Source of the DNA: Isochrysis galbana
Lineage: Eukaryota; Haptophyta; Isochrysidales; Isochrysidaceae
Length of the DNA: 64,000 nucleotides
Assembly (NCBI GenBank): GCA_018136815.1
Contig: CM030932.1
Span: 7,060,230 to 7,124,229, forward strand
Reading direction: 5' to 3'
The notes beneath the pieces are model-generated. The model did no database searches and was not told the origin of the DNA. It saw only the letters and a program-made list of their open reading frames with translations. Shown in pieces: positions 54,600 through 64,000 of this stretch. Within the stretch, counting starts at the first letter, position 1, and the number at the start of each line of letters is the position of its first letter. The position numbers and the translations under genes were made by a program.

Positions 54600-55888
54600 C
54601 GTTCTTTCGTCTTCGTTTCTTCTTGCACGACCTTCCCCCGTATGGCTCTCGCATTTGCCCCGCATGGTGCTTTTCCCCCGCGGGAAGAGAGAGGTACGGC
54701 TCGCATCCCTTTCGACCACGGAGGATCGATCTGCTCCCTTGGGGGCCGTGCGTGATGTTATCGTGCATCTGTCCCGCCAGCGGCCAACAAACTTTTGTCG
54801 ACCAGCGAGCAGCATCGAGCGCCATGGCGTCCTGGTGCTCCAGCTCCTCGTCAATCGCGAGCCCGGGCGAATCCTGCGGGGCGAGGGTCGGGACAGTCAA
54901 GGAGCATCTTGTGACAGCCGAATGGGCCGTGTGCGAGCTGTGTGTGGTGCGTATGTCGTATGTGCATGCGTGCATGCGCGGACGTCATCGCTGGGGCACC
55001 AGGGTTTGAAATTTGCCTTATAGGCAATATGGGGCGTCGGACCCCTAATTTAAGAGGTGTGTAGGCACCTTTTAGACTAAAGAAACACATCTCTCAGTGG
55101 GAGCGACGTCTAGTTCTGCTCGTGTGAGCCGCCAGAGCGTGTGCAAGGGGGGGGGGTCCGACGGGACTTCGCACCGTCTTTTCGGACGAGGATTCTGAAA
55201 AGGCGGGGAGACCCTCCGAGCCGCTTTCGCCGGGGCTTTCCGCTCACGGTCAAAAATGTCGACCCCCCCCAATATTAGTACTTAAAAAGCCCTGTTTGAC
55301 CGCCCTACTCACTCCCGGCCATCCCAGCCGTGCCTCCCGCCGATCGTTGCCCTTCCGTCTCGTCGCATATCGAGCCCGTGGTCATGCTCGATCCGTCACA
55401 ACCCACCACCAAAAGCAGAAATCGTCTTCTGCTCCTGGGTGGTGGACTTGGCGCAAGGAAAATTTTCAGTGTTTTTGTGACAGTGTTCACTTTGGGGTCA
55501 ACGGAGTAGTAGGTAGTTGAGTATGTTCAAACGGTCAAAAAGTTTGAGTTGAGATCGCGTTCGACTATTTTTACCACCTACTTGTATACTCCTCTCTCCT
55601 CTAACTTCTCTCTCCTCTAACTCCTCTCTCCTATCTCTCCTCTCTCCCTCACTCATCACTTCTCTCCTCTCTCCTCTCTCCTCTCCTCTCTCCCTCTTCT
55701 CCCAACACGTGCGACCGATTCCGGTAAACAAACGAAACAGCTTGGCCATCATGAGAATCTCGTGTACGCAAAGCAAAGTTCTTCCCGCAACATTCATAAG
55801 AACTCCGAGCACTGGATAGAGGTTAGAAGCGGGCCAGAGCTGGAGGAGAGCCGGGAAGGGAGAGGAGAGTGGGAGGGGGGGGAGGCGG
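54600..55888. other. Intergenic; element terminus and hairpin
   Basis: 55291-55306 is an inverted CTGTTTGACCGCCCTA terminus. 55403-55446 contains an imperfect hairpin (CCACCACC / GGTGGTGG and AGCAGAA / TTCTGCT). 55350-55410 resembles 48836-48890 inverted. 55580-55700 is a CTCTCCT pyrimidine tract. No gene is seen. Confidence 0.45.
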
Positions 55889-56965
55889 ATGGCGGGGGGA
55901 GGGGGCAAGGTCATGGGGGGGAGAGGGAGGGGCGAAGGGGAACGGGCAGTGGGGCTCCGTGCAGCGAGAGCAGGCCACAAGGGCCGCCCTCCCACCCATC
56001 GCTTGGCGGACACGCCTACCTCCTCTCTGAGGACACCTCTCAGCGAGCCAAGACGGAAGCCCAGGCGCCCACCCACGGTGCCGCGAGCAGTGCTCCGCCC
56101 CCCTGCATCTACACCGCAGCGGACATCGTCCAAAGCACCAAATGCCATCGGGAACCTGTTTGTTGGTCGAGCTCGCTCGGAGCCACAGATCACTGTGACG
56201 AACGCCCGAAGCCTGGCAAGAGGCGCTGTTGCTGCAGAAATCACTCGCTTAGCTACGGCTCGGTCACCAACGGTAGCCTGCGTCAAGGCGCGACGTGACA
56301 TTCCCGCGTTGCCAATCACGCGGATGCGTTCTCCGACGTGTTGGCTCGATGAATTGGATGACGACACTTTCGACGCCCTTACAAGTGCCCTTATGCATCC
56401 ACTCAATCCCAGTGTCGCCGGGCGGCTTGCGTCCTGCTCGCGATCACTTCTAAAACGCCTGGGGCCAAAGCTCGCTAAGTTGCGGCAGCAGCACGGACTC
56501 GCAAAAAGTCTTTGTGCAAAGGCAGGTACAACTTGTTCAGCGATGCGTGATACAAAGCGTGTGGTCTGGGGTCAGAGGGATCTCAATGATGGCGACATAA
56601 TCACGTTTGCCACATTGATGATTGCCGGACACCTCGAGAGGATCAAATTCTTGGGATTGCACCAAAACAGGATTTCTGATGTGGGGGCAGAAGCGCTTGC
56701 ATCAGCACTCTGCGGAGGACACATGCGACGCTTGCAGGTGCTTGACCTTTCCGGGAATCGTATTGGTGCCGATGGACGTCGCGCACTAGGCGTCGCCCTT
56801 GGACGGCCAGGTGCGCTGCAATCACTCGTTAGCATTAGTCTGGTCAACAATCATCGCAACTTGCAGTTGAGTGATACGTTACGGTCATCGCTTGTTGGAC
56901 AAGTCGCACTCGCTAGGAGCTGTAAACGGCTTATTAGTGCAAAGGGGCTTATAGCCGAGTGTTGA
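55889..56965 (+). CDS. Leucine-rich-repeat protein
   Basis: Open frame of up to 358 residues. The true start is uncertain because the first ~130 residues are basic low-complexity sequence next to a G-run; MRSPTCWLDELDDDTF is a plausible later start. WLDELDDDTFDALTSAL followed by AGRLASCSRSLLKRLG resembles an F-box-like helix pair. The C-terminal third holds two clear ribonuclease-inhibitor-type repeats, RIKFLGLHQNRISDVGAEAL and LQVLDLSGNRIGADGRRALG, plus a weaker third. The family acts in protein-protein recognition. No partner is suggested by the neighbours, which are repeats. It resembles the LRR gene at 7141-9015 only in repeat type. Confidence 0.65.
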   Translation: MAGGGGKVMGGRGRGEGERAVGLRAARAGHKGRPPTHRLADTPTSSLRTPLSEPRRKPRRPPTVPRAVLRPPASTPQRTSSKAPNAIGNLFVGRARSEPQITVTNARSLARGAVAAEITRLATARSPTVACVKARRDIPALPITRMRSPTCWLDELDDDTFDALTSALMHPLNPSVAGRLASCSRSLLKRLGPKLAKLRQQHGLAKSLCAKAGTTCSAMRDTKRVVWGQRDLNDGDIITFATLMIAGHLERIKFLGLHQNRISDVGAEALASALCGGHMRRLQVLDLSGNRIGADGRRALGVALGRPGALQSLVSISLVNNHRNLQLSDTLRSSLVGQVALARSCKRLISAKGLIAEC

Positions 56966-57480
56966 TGGCGTGCGAGGGCGGCGTTTGTGAAGAGGCCGAA
57001 GGACATTTGAGTTGGGGCGACTCTTGCTGGTCGTTTTCGAACCTCGCCCGATTTGATATCCTCTTAATATTCTCGCGCGCGAGCATGCATCCGATACCAT
57101 GTAGCCACGCCCGTTCCCTCAGCTTCCTCCCTCAGCAACCCGCCTTGTGGCCCACTCCTCTCGTGCGCTACTTCTACTACTTACTGCTTAGGGTTGGGGG
57201 CCCAGGATGCATATGTGGCAGATGTGCGGGGGTGAGAAAAAACCTTTTGATGTTCTCGCCTCCCTCGATACTTTGGGCCTCTACCGTGCAGCTACACCCA
57301 CACATTCTCTCACTTTTCTTCTCGGAAGCGGAACATCCGGCGAGAGCTAGAATTTGACGAAATAGGCGACGCGAAACGCCAATCATACAGGATACTGGGG
57401 GGGGACTTCAATTGTGAATTGTGTTGAGAGCATCGCCCACGACACTCAGGACACAGGGAGTCGGAGCCATAACAACCAAC
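56966..57480. other. 3' flank, nothing recognised
   Basis: No coding region, repeat or RNA gene identified in this stretch. Confidence 0.4.
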
Positions 57481-57690
57481 TTTTATAAGTGGGGGTCAAT
57501 GGGGGCCTCGTGCCACCCTCACTCCATCCCTGACACCTCTGGGGGTGGGCCCGTACAACGTATAACCAACCCCAGCCCCTACCCCTACCTTCTTTCTAGT
57601 TCTAAGATAAAACAACTGAGCGTTAGTACCACTACTCCCACTAGCCCGGTACTATCACGACACCCCTCAGCGCACCTGAGGTGTCGTTCC
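57481..57690. repeat. Two end fragments of the 0.93-kb repeat in opposite orientation
   Basis: 57481-57590 is the 3' end of the repeat on the minus strand (CAACTTTTATAAGTGGGGGT ...). 57608-57690 is the 5' end on the plus strand (AAAACAACTGAGCGTTAGTA ... CCCCTCAGCGCACC). They nearly abut. Confidence 0.8.
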
Positions 57691-57866
57691 GTCAATTGTG
57701 GGACATGAGTCGAATTGAGCGATCGAATGTCCACAGTTGTTATTTTAAAATTAAATGTAGACTAGCGTAACATTCCCTGCTTCCCGCGACGCGTGTCCCC
57801 CCCCCGGAGGGCGCCGTGTCGGCGCTTTTCGATTGTGATTCGCGATGTGCATCGGCCCCCTGCGGG

Positions 57867-58790
57867 GCAACCTACTTTTATAAGTGGGGGTCAATGGGGG
57901 CCTCGCGCCCCCCTCTCTCCATTGCAGACACCCCCCGGGGTGGGCCCGTACATTCAACCCCAGCCAGCCCCTGCCCTCTGGCAGGGGCAGGGCACTCATC
58001 AATACAGCCCAGACCCCTAGTGGGCGCGGGCCGCGAGCCGCACTCCCAGGCCCGCATGGGCCTGCTCTCGTACTGAGTACTGACTCCCCCCCCCATCCCT
58101 GGTCGCCAGGCAGACATAGGCCTCAGGGCGGCACCCAAGGCCAGCGAGGCGAGCGAGGGAGAGGCAGGGGGGGCCAGGGGCTGAGCCCCAGCCTCCACTG
58201 CCCCCTGAGCTGCCCTTGCTGGCCCTCTGGGCGCCCCTGAAGGACCTCTGAGAGCAGGCCATGGCGCGCCGCATGGCGACGCGCCGCAGGGACCGGGGCG
58301 GAAGAGAATGGAACGAGGGAGAGGGGGGGATTTGCACCCCCCCCCGATGGAGTGTGGTGAGAAACGAGCCCCGTCTGCGTTAGCAAACGGGCGAAGGGGG
58401 GCGGCTGGCGACAGGAGAGGCGAGAAGAAGGGAGTGGCTCAAGACGTCTCTGTGGCAGGTATCGGGGGGCGCAGACATTTATTTCTTCGAGGACCGCTCG
58501 CGGCGCGAGCTGTAAGGGCCGTTCTCCTTTTTTGACGAGAGGTTCCTCCCCCCCCCCTCGGTGCTTTTTCCCGGAGAGTCGGCCGGCGTCGACCGGACCG
58601 CCTCAATGGGTTTTCCCTCATTTTAACTTGTGGGGAGTTAGAATGGGAGCCGGGGGCCTGCGAGGGGGGAGATGTGGAAGGGTGCATAGGAGTATGTATC
58701 TGTGACAACAGCACGCGCCAAGGTGTACGGGCAGGTGCGCTGAGGGCTGTCGTGTTAGTACCGGGCTAGTGAGAGTAGTGGTACTAATGC
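57867..58790 (-). repeat. 0.93-kb dispersed repeat, near-complete inverted copy
   Basis: Collinear, inverted counterpart of 46551-47481 from ATTAGTACCACTAC to CCCACTTATAAAAGTAGGTT, including the G-run and CCATGGCGCGCCGCATGGCG. Its frames (MRRAMACSQRSFRG type) are repeat-encoded and not genes. Confidence 0.85.
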
Positions 58791-58832
58791 CCTGCGGGGC
58801 GCCGTGCGTGCGCATGTCAACTTTTTCCCCTA

Positions 58833-59312
58833 AGGCCCACATTCACGTAAAGTAGCCATATAAGAGATGTTTCGTCACGCAGCACGTGTGATGACTTGCA
58901 ATCATTGTGCACGCCGTGCGCCGTGCATCGCCCCCCCCCCCCCGCGGGGGCGCCGTGACAATTTCCCCCCTGTGCGTACCCATAAGGCCCACACTCACGT
59001 AAGTAGCCATATAAGAGATGTTTCGTTGCGCAGCACGTGTGATGACTTGCAATCATTGTGCACGCCGTTCGTGGGCACGGCGCGATGTGCATCGCCCCCC
59101 CCCCCCCCGCGGGGGCGCCGTGCGTGCGCATGCCAATTTTTCCCCTGTGCGTACCCCTAAGACCCACAATCACGTAAAGTAGCCATATAAGAGATGTTTA
59201 GTTGCGCAGCACGTGTGATAACTTGCAATCACACTGTGCACGCCGTGCGTGGGCACGGCGCGATGTGCATCGGCCCCCCCGCGGGGGCGCCGTGCGTGCG
59301 CATAGCAACTTC
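58833..59312 (+). repeat. Three tandem units of 150-175 nt
   Basis: Each unit reads AAGGCCCACACTCACGTAAG, then TAGCCATATAAGAGATGTTT, CGCAGCACGTGTGATGACTTG, CACGCCGTGCGTGGGCACGG and CCCCCGCGGGGGCGCCGTGC. They start at 58833, 58983 and 59158. The GATGTGCATCGGCCCC part also occurs singly at 57843. No coding content is evident. Confidence 0.8.
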
Positions 59313-59519
59313 CAGGAAGGTGCACGCCGTGCGTTCACTCTTTCCGCGGGGGGACTCTGGACGCAGAGGCGGTCGGGGACCGTGGGGGCACCCCCTGGGG
59401 CAGACTAGCATAAACAACTTTTCCCCCGCGGCGCATGTTCCCCCGCGCTTTTCCTCTGCGCCCGACCCGCCACGTCTTTGCGGGTGTTTTGTTTTAACGA
59501 CGTCGATCGTAATTTCCCA

Positions 59520-59747
59520 TTATGGTGTGATACCGTGGTGCAGCTGTTGAACATCCCAACCATCGTCCTCCATTTCAAATATTAGTTGTGCATCATCATA
59601 CACTTCAGTATCTGGCCGTGGTTGTCCCGACTCTTGCTCCATCTCTAATATTTCAGCCAATCTGATTAATTTCCGTCTCCTGAACTCTTGGATGACCGAG
59701 GCATTTCTCGGGTTAGGGTTGGACCCTCGAAAGGCGTAGGGATACAT
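59520..59747 (-). CDS. Small hypothetical ORF
   Basis: A 75-residue frame, MYPYAFRGSNPNPRNASVIQ, then EFRRRKLIRLAEILEMEQES, GQPRPDTEVYDDAQLIFEME and DDGWDVQQLHH. The mixed charge pattern and absence of low complexity make it look more like protein than its neighbours, but there is no homology that I can name. It could be an exon or an element fragment. Confidence 0.25.
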   Translation of the reverse strand: MYPYAFRGSNPNPRNASVIQEFRRRKLIRLAEILEMEQESGQPRPDTEVYDDAQLIFEMEDDGWDVQQLHHGITP

Positions 59748-60026
59748 TTCTTCTTATCCATTGGAGAAAAAAATTTACGGTGTGTGCGAAAAGTTTTTTA
59801 CCCGTGACATGGCAACACGCCGAGCAGCTGGCAAACTCTACACGCAGGCCGTCCTCGCATCACGGATCTCGCCACCCAAGATCAGCCAAGCGATATCGAA
59901 AAGAAAACTCAGCACGGATCTCGCATCACGAAGAAGATGAAAACTCAGCACGCGTAGCTGGGGGTATAATAGACCAAATAACCTGACAATTGAGCCGGGG
60001 GGGGGAAACTGCGCCCAATGTGGGGT

Positions 60027-60050
60027 GTGTGTGTGTGTGTGTGTGTGTAA
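60027..60050. repeat. (GT)n microsatellite
   Basis: Uninterrupted GT repeat of about 12 units. Confidence 0.95.
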
Positions 60051-60092
60051 AAATAAAACAAATAACCTGGCCCTCTTTTGACGGAACGCGAC

Positions 60093-60285
60093 TTTGCCCG
60101 CACGCCTTGAAGTGGTGGCACAGACACATACACATATGCATCCCTTCAAATCTCCCCCCTCGCAAACCCCCGGCTCCCACCCATTATAACTCCCCACAAG
60201 TTACAATGATGTCGAACACGCGATGACTACAGGCTCATAGGCAGAGGGCCGTTCGATCGAGCCGGCAGCTGACGCGGTCGTGAAA
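60093..60285. repeat. 5' fragment of the 0.93-kb repeat joined to the 744-825 repeat
   Basis: 60093-60205 matches 46618-46730 (TTGCCCGCACGCCTTGAAGT ... CTCCCCACAAGTTACAATGA). At 60205 the sequence switches to an inverted copy of 744-825 (GTCGAACACGCGATGACTAC ... GATCGAGCCGGCAGCTGACG). The junction is an insertion or breakpoint of one of the two families. 60286-60725 shows nothing recognisable. Confidence 0.75.
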
Positions 60286-60728
60286 GGGTCGTTGATTGTT
60301 GCTTGCGGGAAGATGTCTGACAGATCATAGTAAGAGTCGGGTCTGAGAGTGTCTGCCATCGAGCGCTACGAGCGATGAGGTAGACCGGAGGTCGGAGGAT
60401 TGCGACGCGTGGCGTCGGAGAGTAGAGACGAGGCTAGCTAGCGAGCTAGTGGAAGAGAGGGAGAATGAGAATGAGAGCTTCTTAGGTCCGAGGTAGACAC
60501 GGGAGACTACAACAAATGGCCTCAAAAAGTCTGAGGGCACAGAACCACACAAACTAAACCAAACGGGGCGAAAACTAACCACATCTGGACGGACGGCCAG
60601 GCGTCGGCACCAGGGCAACTCGGCAACGCGCAGACATGCGACAGAGGGGTCGGAACAACGAGGGCGGACCTCGCTGGGGAGCTACGACCGATACACTGAG
60701 AGAATGCAAAAGACGATCATGGAACATT

Positions 60729-61245
<517 letters not shown>

Positions 61246-61395
61246 ATCTGCAACACGTAACACTCACTATCAGTAGTGTACAGGGGAGTCGCCTTTTGTG
61301 CATGAGAGTAGTTGGCCCATGGCTGCGCGCGAGGCAAGAAGCTCAACCATTTTTTTGACGGGGAGCCCCAACAATTATCAGGGGCTAGATCTTTG

Positions 61396-63981
61396 TCAAT
61401 CCGGATGTGGCCATGCCTGCCTAGTGCGGGAGGACAATAACGGTATTTGGGCATTTTCCTCTTCATAGTCCCAGGCCGCGAAAAATGCTGTGAGCTTCTG
61501 GCTGAGAGCCTTTCGCGAGTGCCCGGTTTCGATAATGTGTTCGAAGAGCCACCCTTCCTCCTTAGCACCCGGAGCCGAGCCGGCGGCGCGGCACTTGGCG
61601 ATGTGGTCCTCGATAGCTTCTGAGACGGCACGGGCGGTCGGGTAGCGCGATAACACATTCTCGATTTTCGGTGCCGTCATGCCATCGATCGATAGCAACA
61701 TCGCACCAAACTCGGCGCTGCGAGGCCGTGCAGGCTGCGTGCGTGCGCAAAACAGCGTATACGTGCAAAGTGCACCGTCCTCTTGCATTCGAGCTGGCGT
61801 CTTGGAGCCGGCAGCTCGCGCGACGCGTGCCACTGCAGCCGAAAGGAAGGACATAGTGTCCGCGGTTGACCTTGATCTGTGGACAAGCAGGCCATCTACC
61901 ACCTCGATTCGCGCAAGTTCAAGCTTCATCCTGTTCCGCTCACCTAGATGGGTCCAGCGTTCAATCGACCCCTCGACAAGATAAAACGGACGGGCTAGAC
62001 CGCAGCGTCGCAACCTCACTTTCTGCGATGTGAAGTGACGCGCATCGCGTATCGTGGTGAGGAAATCATCGACTACTTTGCGCTCGACCACTGTGTCTAA
62101 GACAAGGGCCTCCTCCCACGCCGAGTCCGGAAACTCAAGGGCGACACTCACGTCGGCAGCTGAGCGCCCGCTGGCCGTTGACCCCATGCGACCACAGCCT
62201 TGACGATTTTCTCCTCTTCCCCGACCACGTGCCTGACCTAGATCCTCAACCGCGGCTAGGGCGGTCGCCGTACTCATGTCGTGAGCTCTAGCGTGGGCAG
62301 TGATCGCTCTCGGCATAGCAACGATGAGGAAATCGCCGACTGGGAGGGCCTTCTTAGTCACACTCGCACCATGCCTTCTTACATACTGGCCTAGCGTATC
62401 GCAGATGGCGTCTGCCAAACATGACCGTGAGAGCTTCTCGCGCGAATCAACCACAACTAGTAGCTCGTGACTCGAAAGCAATGGGAGTGGCTGCATGGCC
62501 GAGGTCGGTAAGGGGCAGTGCGCTCTTGTGGTTTCCTCATCCTGCACAATCACATATTCCGGTGGCACGAGAGGTTGGGTCACCGCCATTCGTTCATTAA
62601 TAGCATGGTCCGTGACATGCTCGTTGCCTGTGGCATACTCGCAGCTCATAGCCGCATCTTGACCTGCGAAGTCGGGCCTCAATCGCTTGGGTGGAACAAC
62701 AAAGGGCGGGCTGCCCTCAACCTGCGTCTCTCTTGGCTCAGGAGATGGTTGCAGTATTCTATGTGAAGGCGATCCCAACAGCTGAAGCGAACCTATCGGC
62801 GATTGCTCCCGCGACGGCAGGGATGCCTGATTGAGCAGAGATCCGTTCTCTCTCATCGAATATTCCCCATGGGTCGTGATGGAGGGTGAAATCGTGGATG
62901 GATTGATTGTGGTTGACACATTCAGTTGGTGCCGGACACGGGGAAGAATCTGATAAGACAGTACATTTCTACGGCAGTCCTTAGCCGAAAGTTCCACATC
63001 GGTGTCTGGCTGGACATCGATGGCACTGCCAGAAGCATCTACCAGCGTCTCTGAGCAGCAATCTACACCAATCGAAGAATTTTTTCCGTCGACCTCACCA
63101 AGACGGCAGGCCGACTCGTAGACGCGCATTGGTACCTCTATTGTGGTAGTATTAACGTCTCCCTTTAACGGAGGGTGAATGGGCCGATCTCGCTGTATCG
63201 TGCATGACTCCATGCTACCTGCTGGAAGCTGCGAAACAGTTGCTGCTACAACCTCATCCGCAGCCGTGTCACTCATGTGCTTGACGATCTCAGCAGCAAG
63301 AAGTCTCCCAAGTTCTCGCCCACAAAGCTGTGTATCGGGTGCGTTCGGCCCAGTGCTAGAGCTGAGTGCGTACATATGTGTTCTACCCCTAGTTTCACAG
63401 AGGATCAGGTCATTCTTCACCATTGTGGCGAGAGCGCCACGGATCGCACCTAACTGTAACTTTCGGCCGCCGCGGACACCGCCTCTGCCACAAGTACCCC
63501 ACCCTCTGCCGCCACCAATTGATGAAATTGCACGAGTCTCTAGATGAACCGTCGGGCACAAGGGCTGCGCTAGGGCTGTCAGTTCAGCGACAGACAGTGG
63601 CTCCTGCCCGGCTTCGGCTGCTCGATGCAACGCCACCAGTATCGCTGCGTGTGCACTCACCGCACCATGCGCATCGAGGAGTTTAGGCTTGTATGCTCTC
63701 ACACGTGGACGGTAAGTTGCGTGACCCAAATCACCATCATCAAGCGAGGCTTCGTTCGACGGCACTTCTCCATGAGTGATGGGCAAGCCATTGTGGGCCA
63801 AAGCAACTGACGGCCCTGAATTTGCAGCATTGCTGTCGATTGCAGAGTGGCTTGTGCCAGCCAGACAGATGTCAGCTGTGGAATTCGCAGGGTATGCGGG
63901 GCGCTTCCTACTAGCCCTCAGGACAGCTCGCAGAGGCACTTCAGACATTGCGGCATCGTACAGCGCGTGAGACTCCTCCAC
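61396..63981 (-). CDS. MUS81: MUS81-like structure-specific endonuclease
   Basis: Single-exon frame of 861 residues. MUS81, with an EME-type partner, cuts branched DNA such as stalled forks and recombination intermediates. Around residues 90-130 is YRPRVRAYKPKLLDAHGAVS then AHAAILVALHRAAEAG, the MUS81 pre-winged-helix signature. AIRGALATMVKNDLILCETR follows, after a Gly-rich insertion. A ~280-residue disordered insertion separates this from the XPF-type nuclease: VVVDSREKLSRSCLADA (DSRE near 512), KKALPVGDFLIVA, and DTVVERKVVDDFLTTIRD (the GDX(n)ERKX3D active site near 632), KVRLRRCGL and FYLVEG. The C-terminal helix-hairpin-helix is LSIDGMTAPKIENVLSRYPT near 764. The family is usually 550-650 residues long, the extra length being the insertion. 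The ATG is 19 nt from the window end, so an upstream exon cannot be excluded. Confidence 0.93.
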   Translation of the reverse strand: MEESHALYDAAMSEVPLRAVLRASRKRPAYPANSTADICLAGTSHSAIDSNAANSGPSVALAHNGLPITHGEVPSNEASLDDGDLGHATYRPRVRAYKPKLLDAHGAVSAHAAILVALHRAAEAGQEPLSVAELTALAQPLCPTVHLETRAISSIGGGRGWGTCGRGGVRGGRKLQLGAIRGALATMVKNDLILCETRGRTHMYALSSSTGPNAPDTQLCGRELGRLLAAEIVKHMSDTAADEVVAATVSQLPAGSMESCTIQRDRPIHPPLKGDVNTTTIEVPMRVYESACRLGEVDGKNSSIGVDCCSETLVDASGSAIDVQPDTDVELSAKDCRRNVLSYQILPRVRHQLNVSTTINPSTISPSITTHGEYSMRENGSLLNQASLPSREQSPIGSLQLLGSPSHRILQPSPEPRETQVEGSPPFVVPPKRLRPDFAGQDAAMSCEYATGNEHVTDHAINERMAVTQPLVPPEYVIVQDEETTRAHCPLPTSAMQPLPLLSSHELLVVVDSREKLSRSCLADAICDTLGQYVRRHGASVTKKALPVGDFLIVAMPRAITAHARAHDMSTATALAAVEDLGQARGRGRGENRQGCGRMGSTASGRSAADVSVALEFPDSAWEEALVLDTVVERKVVDDFLTTIRDARHFTSQKVRLRRCGLARPFYLVEGSIERWTHLGERNRMKLELARIEVVDGLLVHRSRSTADTMSFLSAAVARVARAAGSKTPARMQEDGALCTYTLFCARTQPARPRSAEFGAMLLSIDGMTAPKIENVLSRYPTARAVSEAIEDHIAKCRAAGSAPGAKEEGWLFEHIIETGHSRKALSQKLTAFFAAWDYEEENAQIPLLSSRTRQAWPHPD

Positions 63982-64000
63982 ATGAGAATATCCTTTATTC

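Noticed and set aside
54307-54975. 222-codon minus-strand ORF
   Set aside because: No domain; it overlaps a better coding-like plus-strand frame and low-complexity DNA.

Overview
The window is nuclear DNA of a photosynthetic eukaryote. It carries spliceosomal introns, a cytosolic ribosomal protein (uS8), a V-ATPase V0 subunit, MUS81, a USP-type deubiquitinase, a mitochondrial-type [2Fe-2S] ferredoxin and a thylakoid-lumen PsbP-like protein. The high GC content, very long homopurine/poly-G tracts, dense transposon debris and intron donors dominated by GTG (GTGCGT/GTGAGT) rather than GTA suggest an alga with a complex plastid, such as a haptophyte or stramenopile. The sequence alone does not fix the lineage. 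A run of 100 N at 24801-24900 marks an assembly gap.

Layout. 0-10 kb: a transposon-like ORF (-), the PsbP-like gene (+), then two split genes on the minus strand, adrenodoxin-type ferredoxin (4 exons) and an LRR protein (5 exons). 10.7-13.5 kb: the most unusual locus, a chromodomain plus 2OG-Fe(II)-dioxygenase-like gene (+) convergent with a CENP-B/pogo-like DDE transposase fragment (-). 13.7-15.8 kb: a JMJD4-like JmjC oxygenase. 17.6-22.2 kb: a six-exon USP deubiquitinase (-). 23.2-24.8 kb: a thymine-DNA glycosylase (MUG/TDG) running into the gap. 25.0-25.9 kb: an Orai-like four-helix membrane protein (-). 29.3-30.8 kb: a fusion of proteasome assembly chaperone 4 with 6-phosphogluconolactonase (-), divergent from a predicted N-myristoylated protein at 31.3-32.9 kb. 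35.2-36.0 kb: uS8/RPS15A. 40.2-41.7 kb: V-ATPase subunit d. 44.6-45.1 kb: a possible F-box protein (-). 50.3-51.9 kb: a PP2C phosphatase with an apparent frameshift (-). 53.2-53.9 kb: the end of a Ty1/copia pol. 55.9-57.0 kb: an LRR protein. 61.4-64.0 kb: MUS81 (-).

Most space between the genes, above all 26-29, 33-40, 42-50 and 52-61 kb, is repeat DNA. At least six repeat families recur inside the window: (a) a pogo/Tc1-like element with 24-bp terminal inverted repeats and TA target duplications, two copies; (b) ends of a family marked TAGGGCGGTCAAACAG, eleven sites in both orientations; (c) a 0.93-kb dispersed repeat, two near-complete and at least four partial copies; (d) a tRNA T-arm-like segment joined to a 20-nt palindrome; (e) a ~70-nt repeat with three copies; (f) remnants of hAT and copia elements. 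Many are nested in one another.

The host genes look like unrelated housekeeping genes; I see no operon-like grouping. One functional theme is worth noting. A chromodomain dioxygenase-like gene (possibly TET/JBP-like) and a TDG lie 12 kb apart. These are the two activities that together remove modified cytosine in other eukaryotes, but a real link here is only inference.
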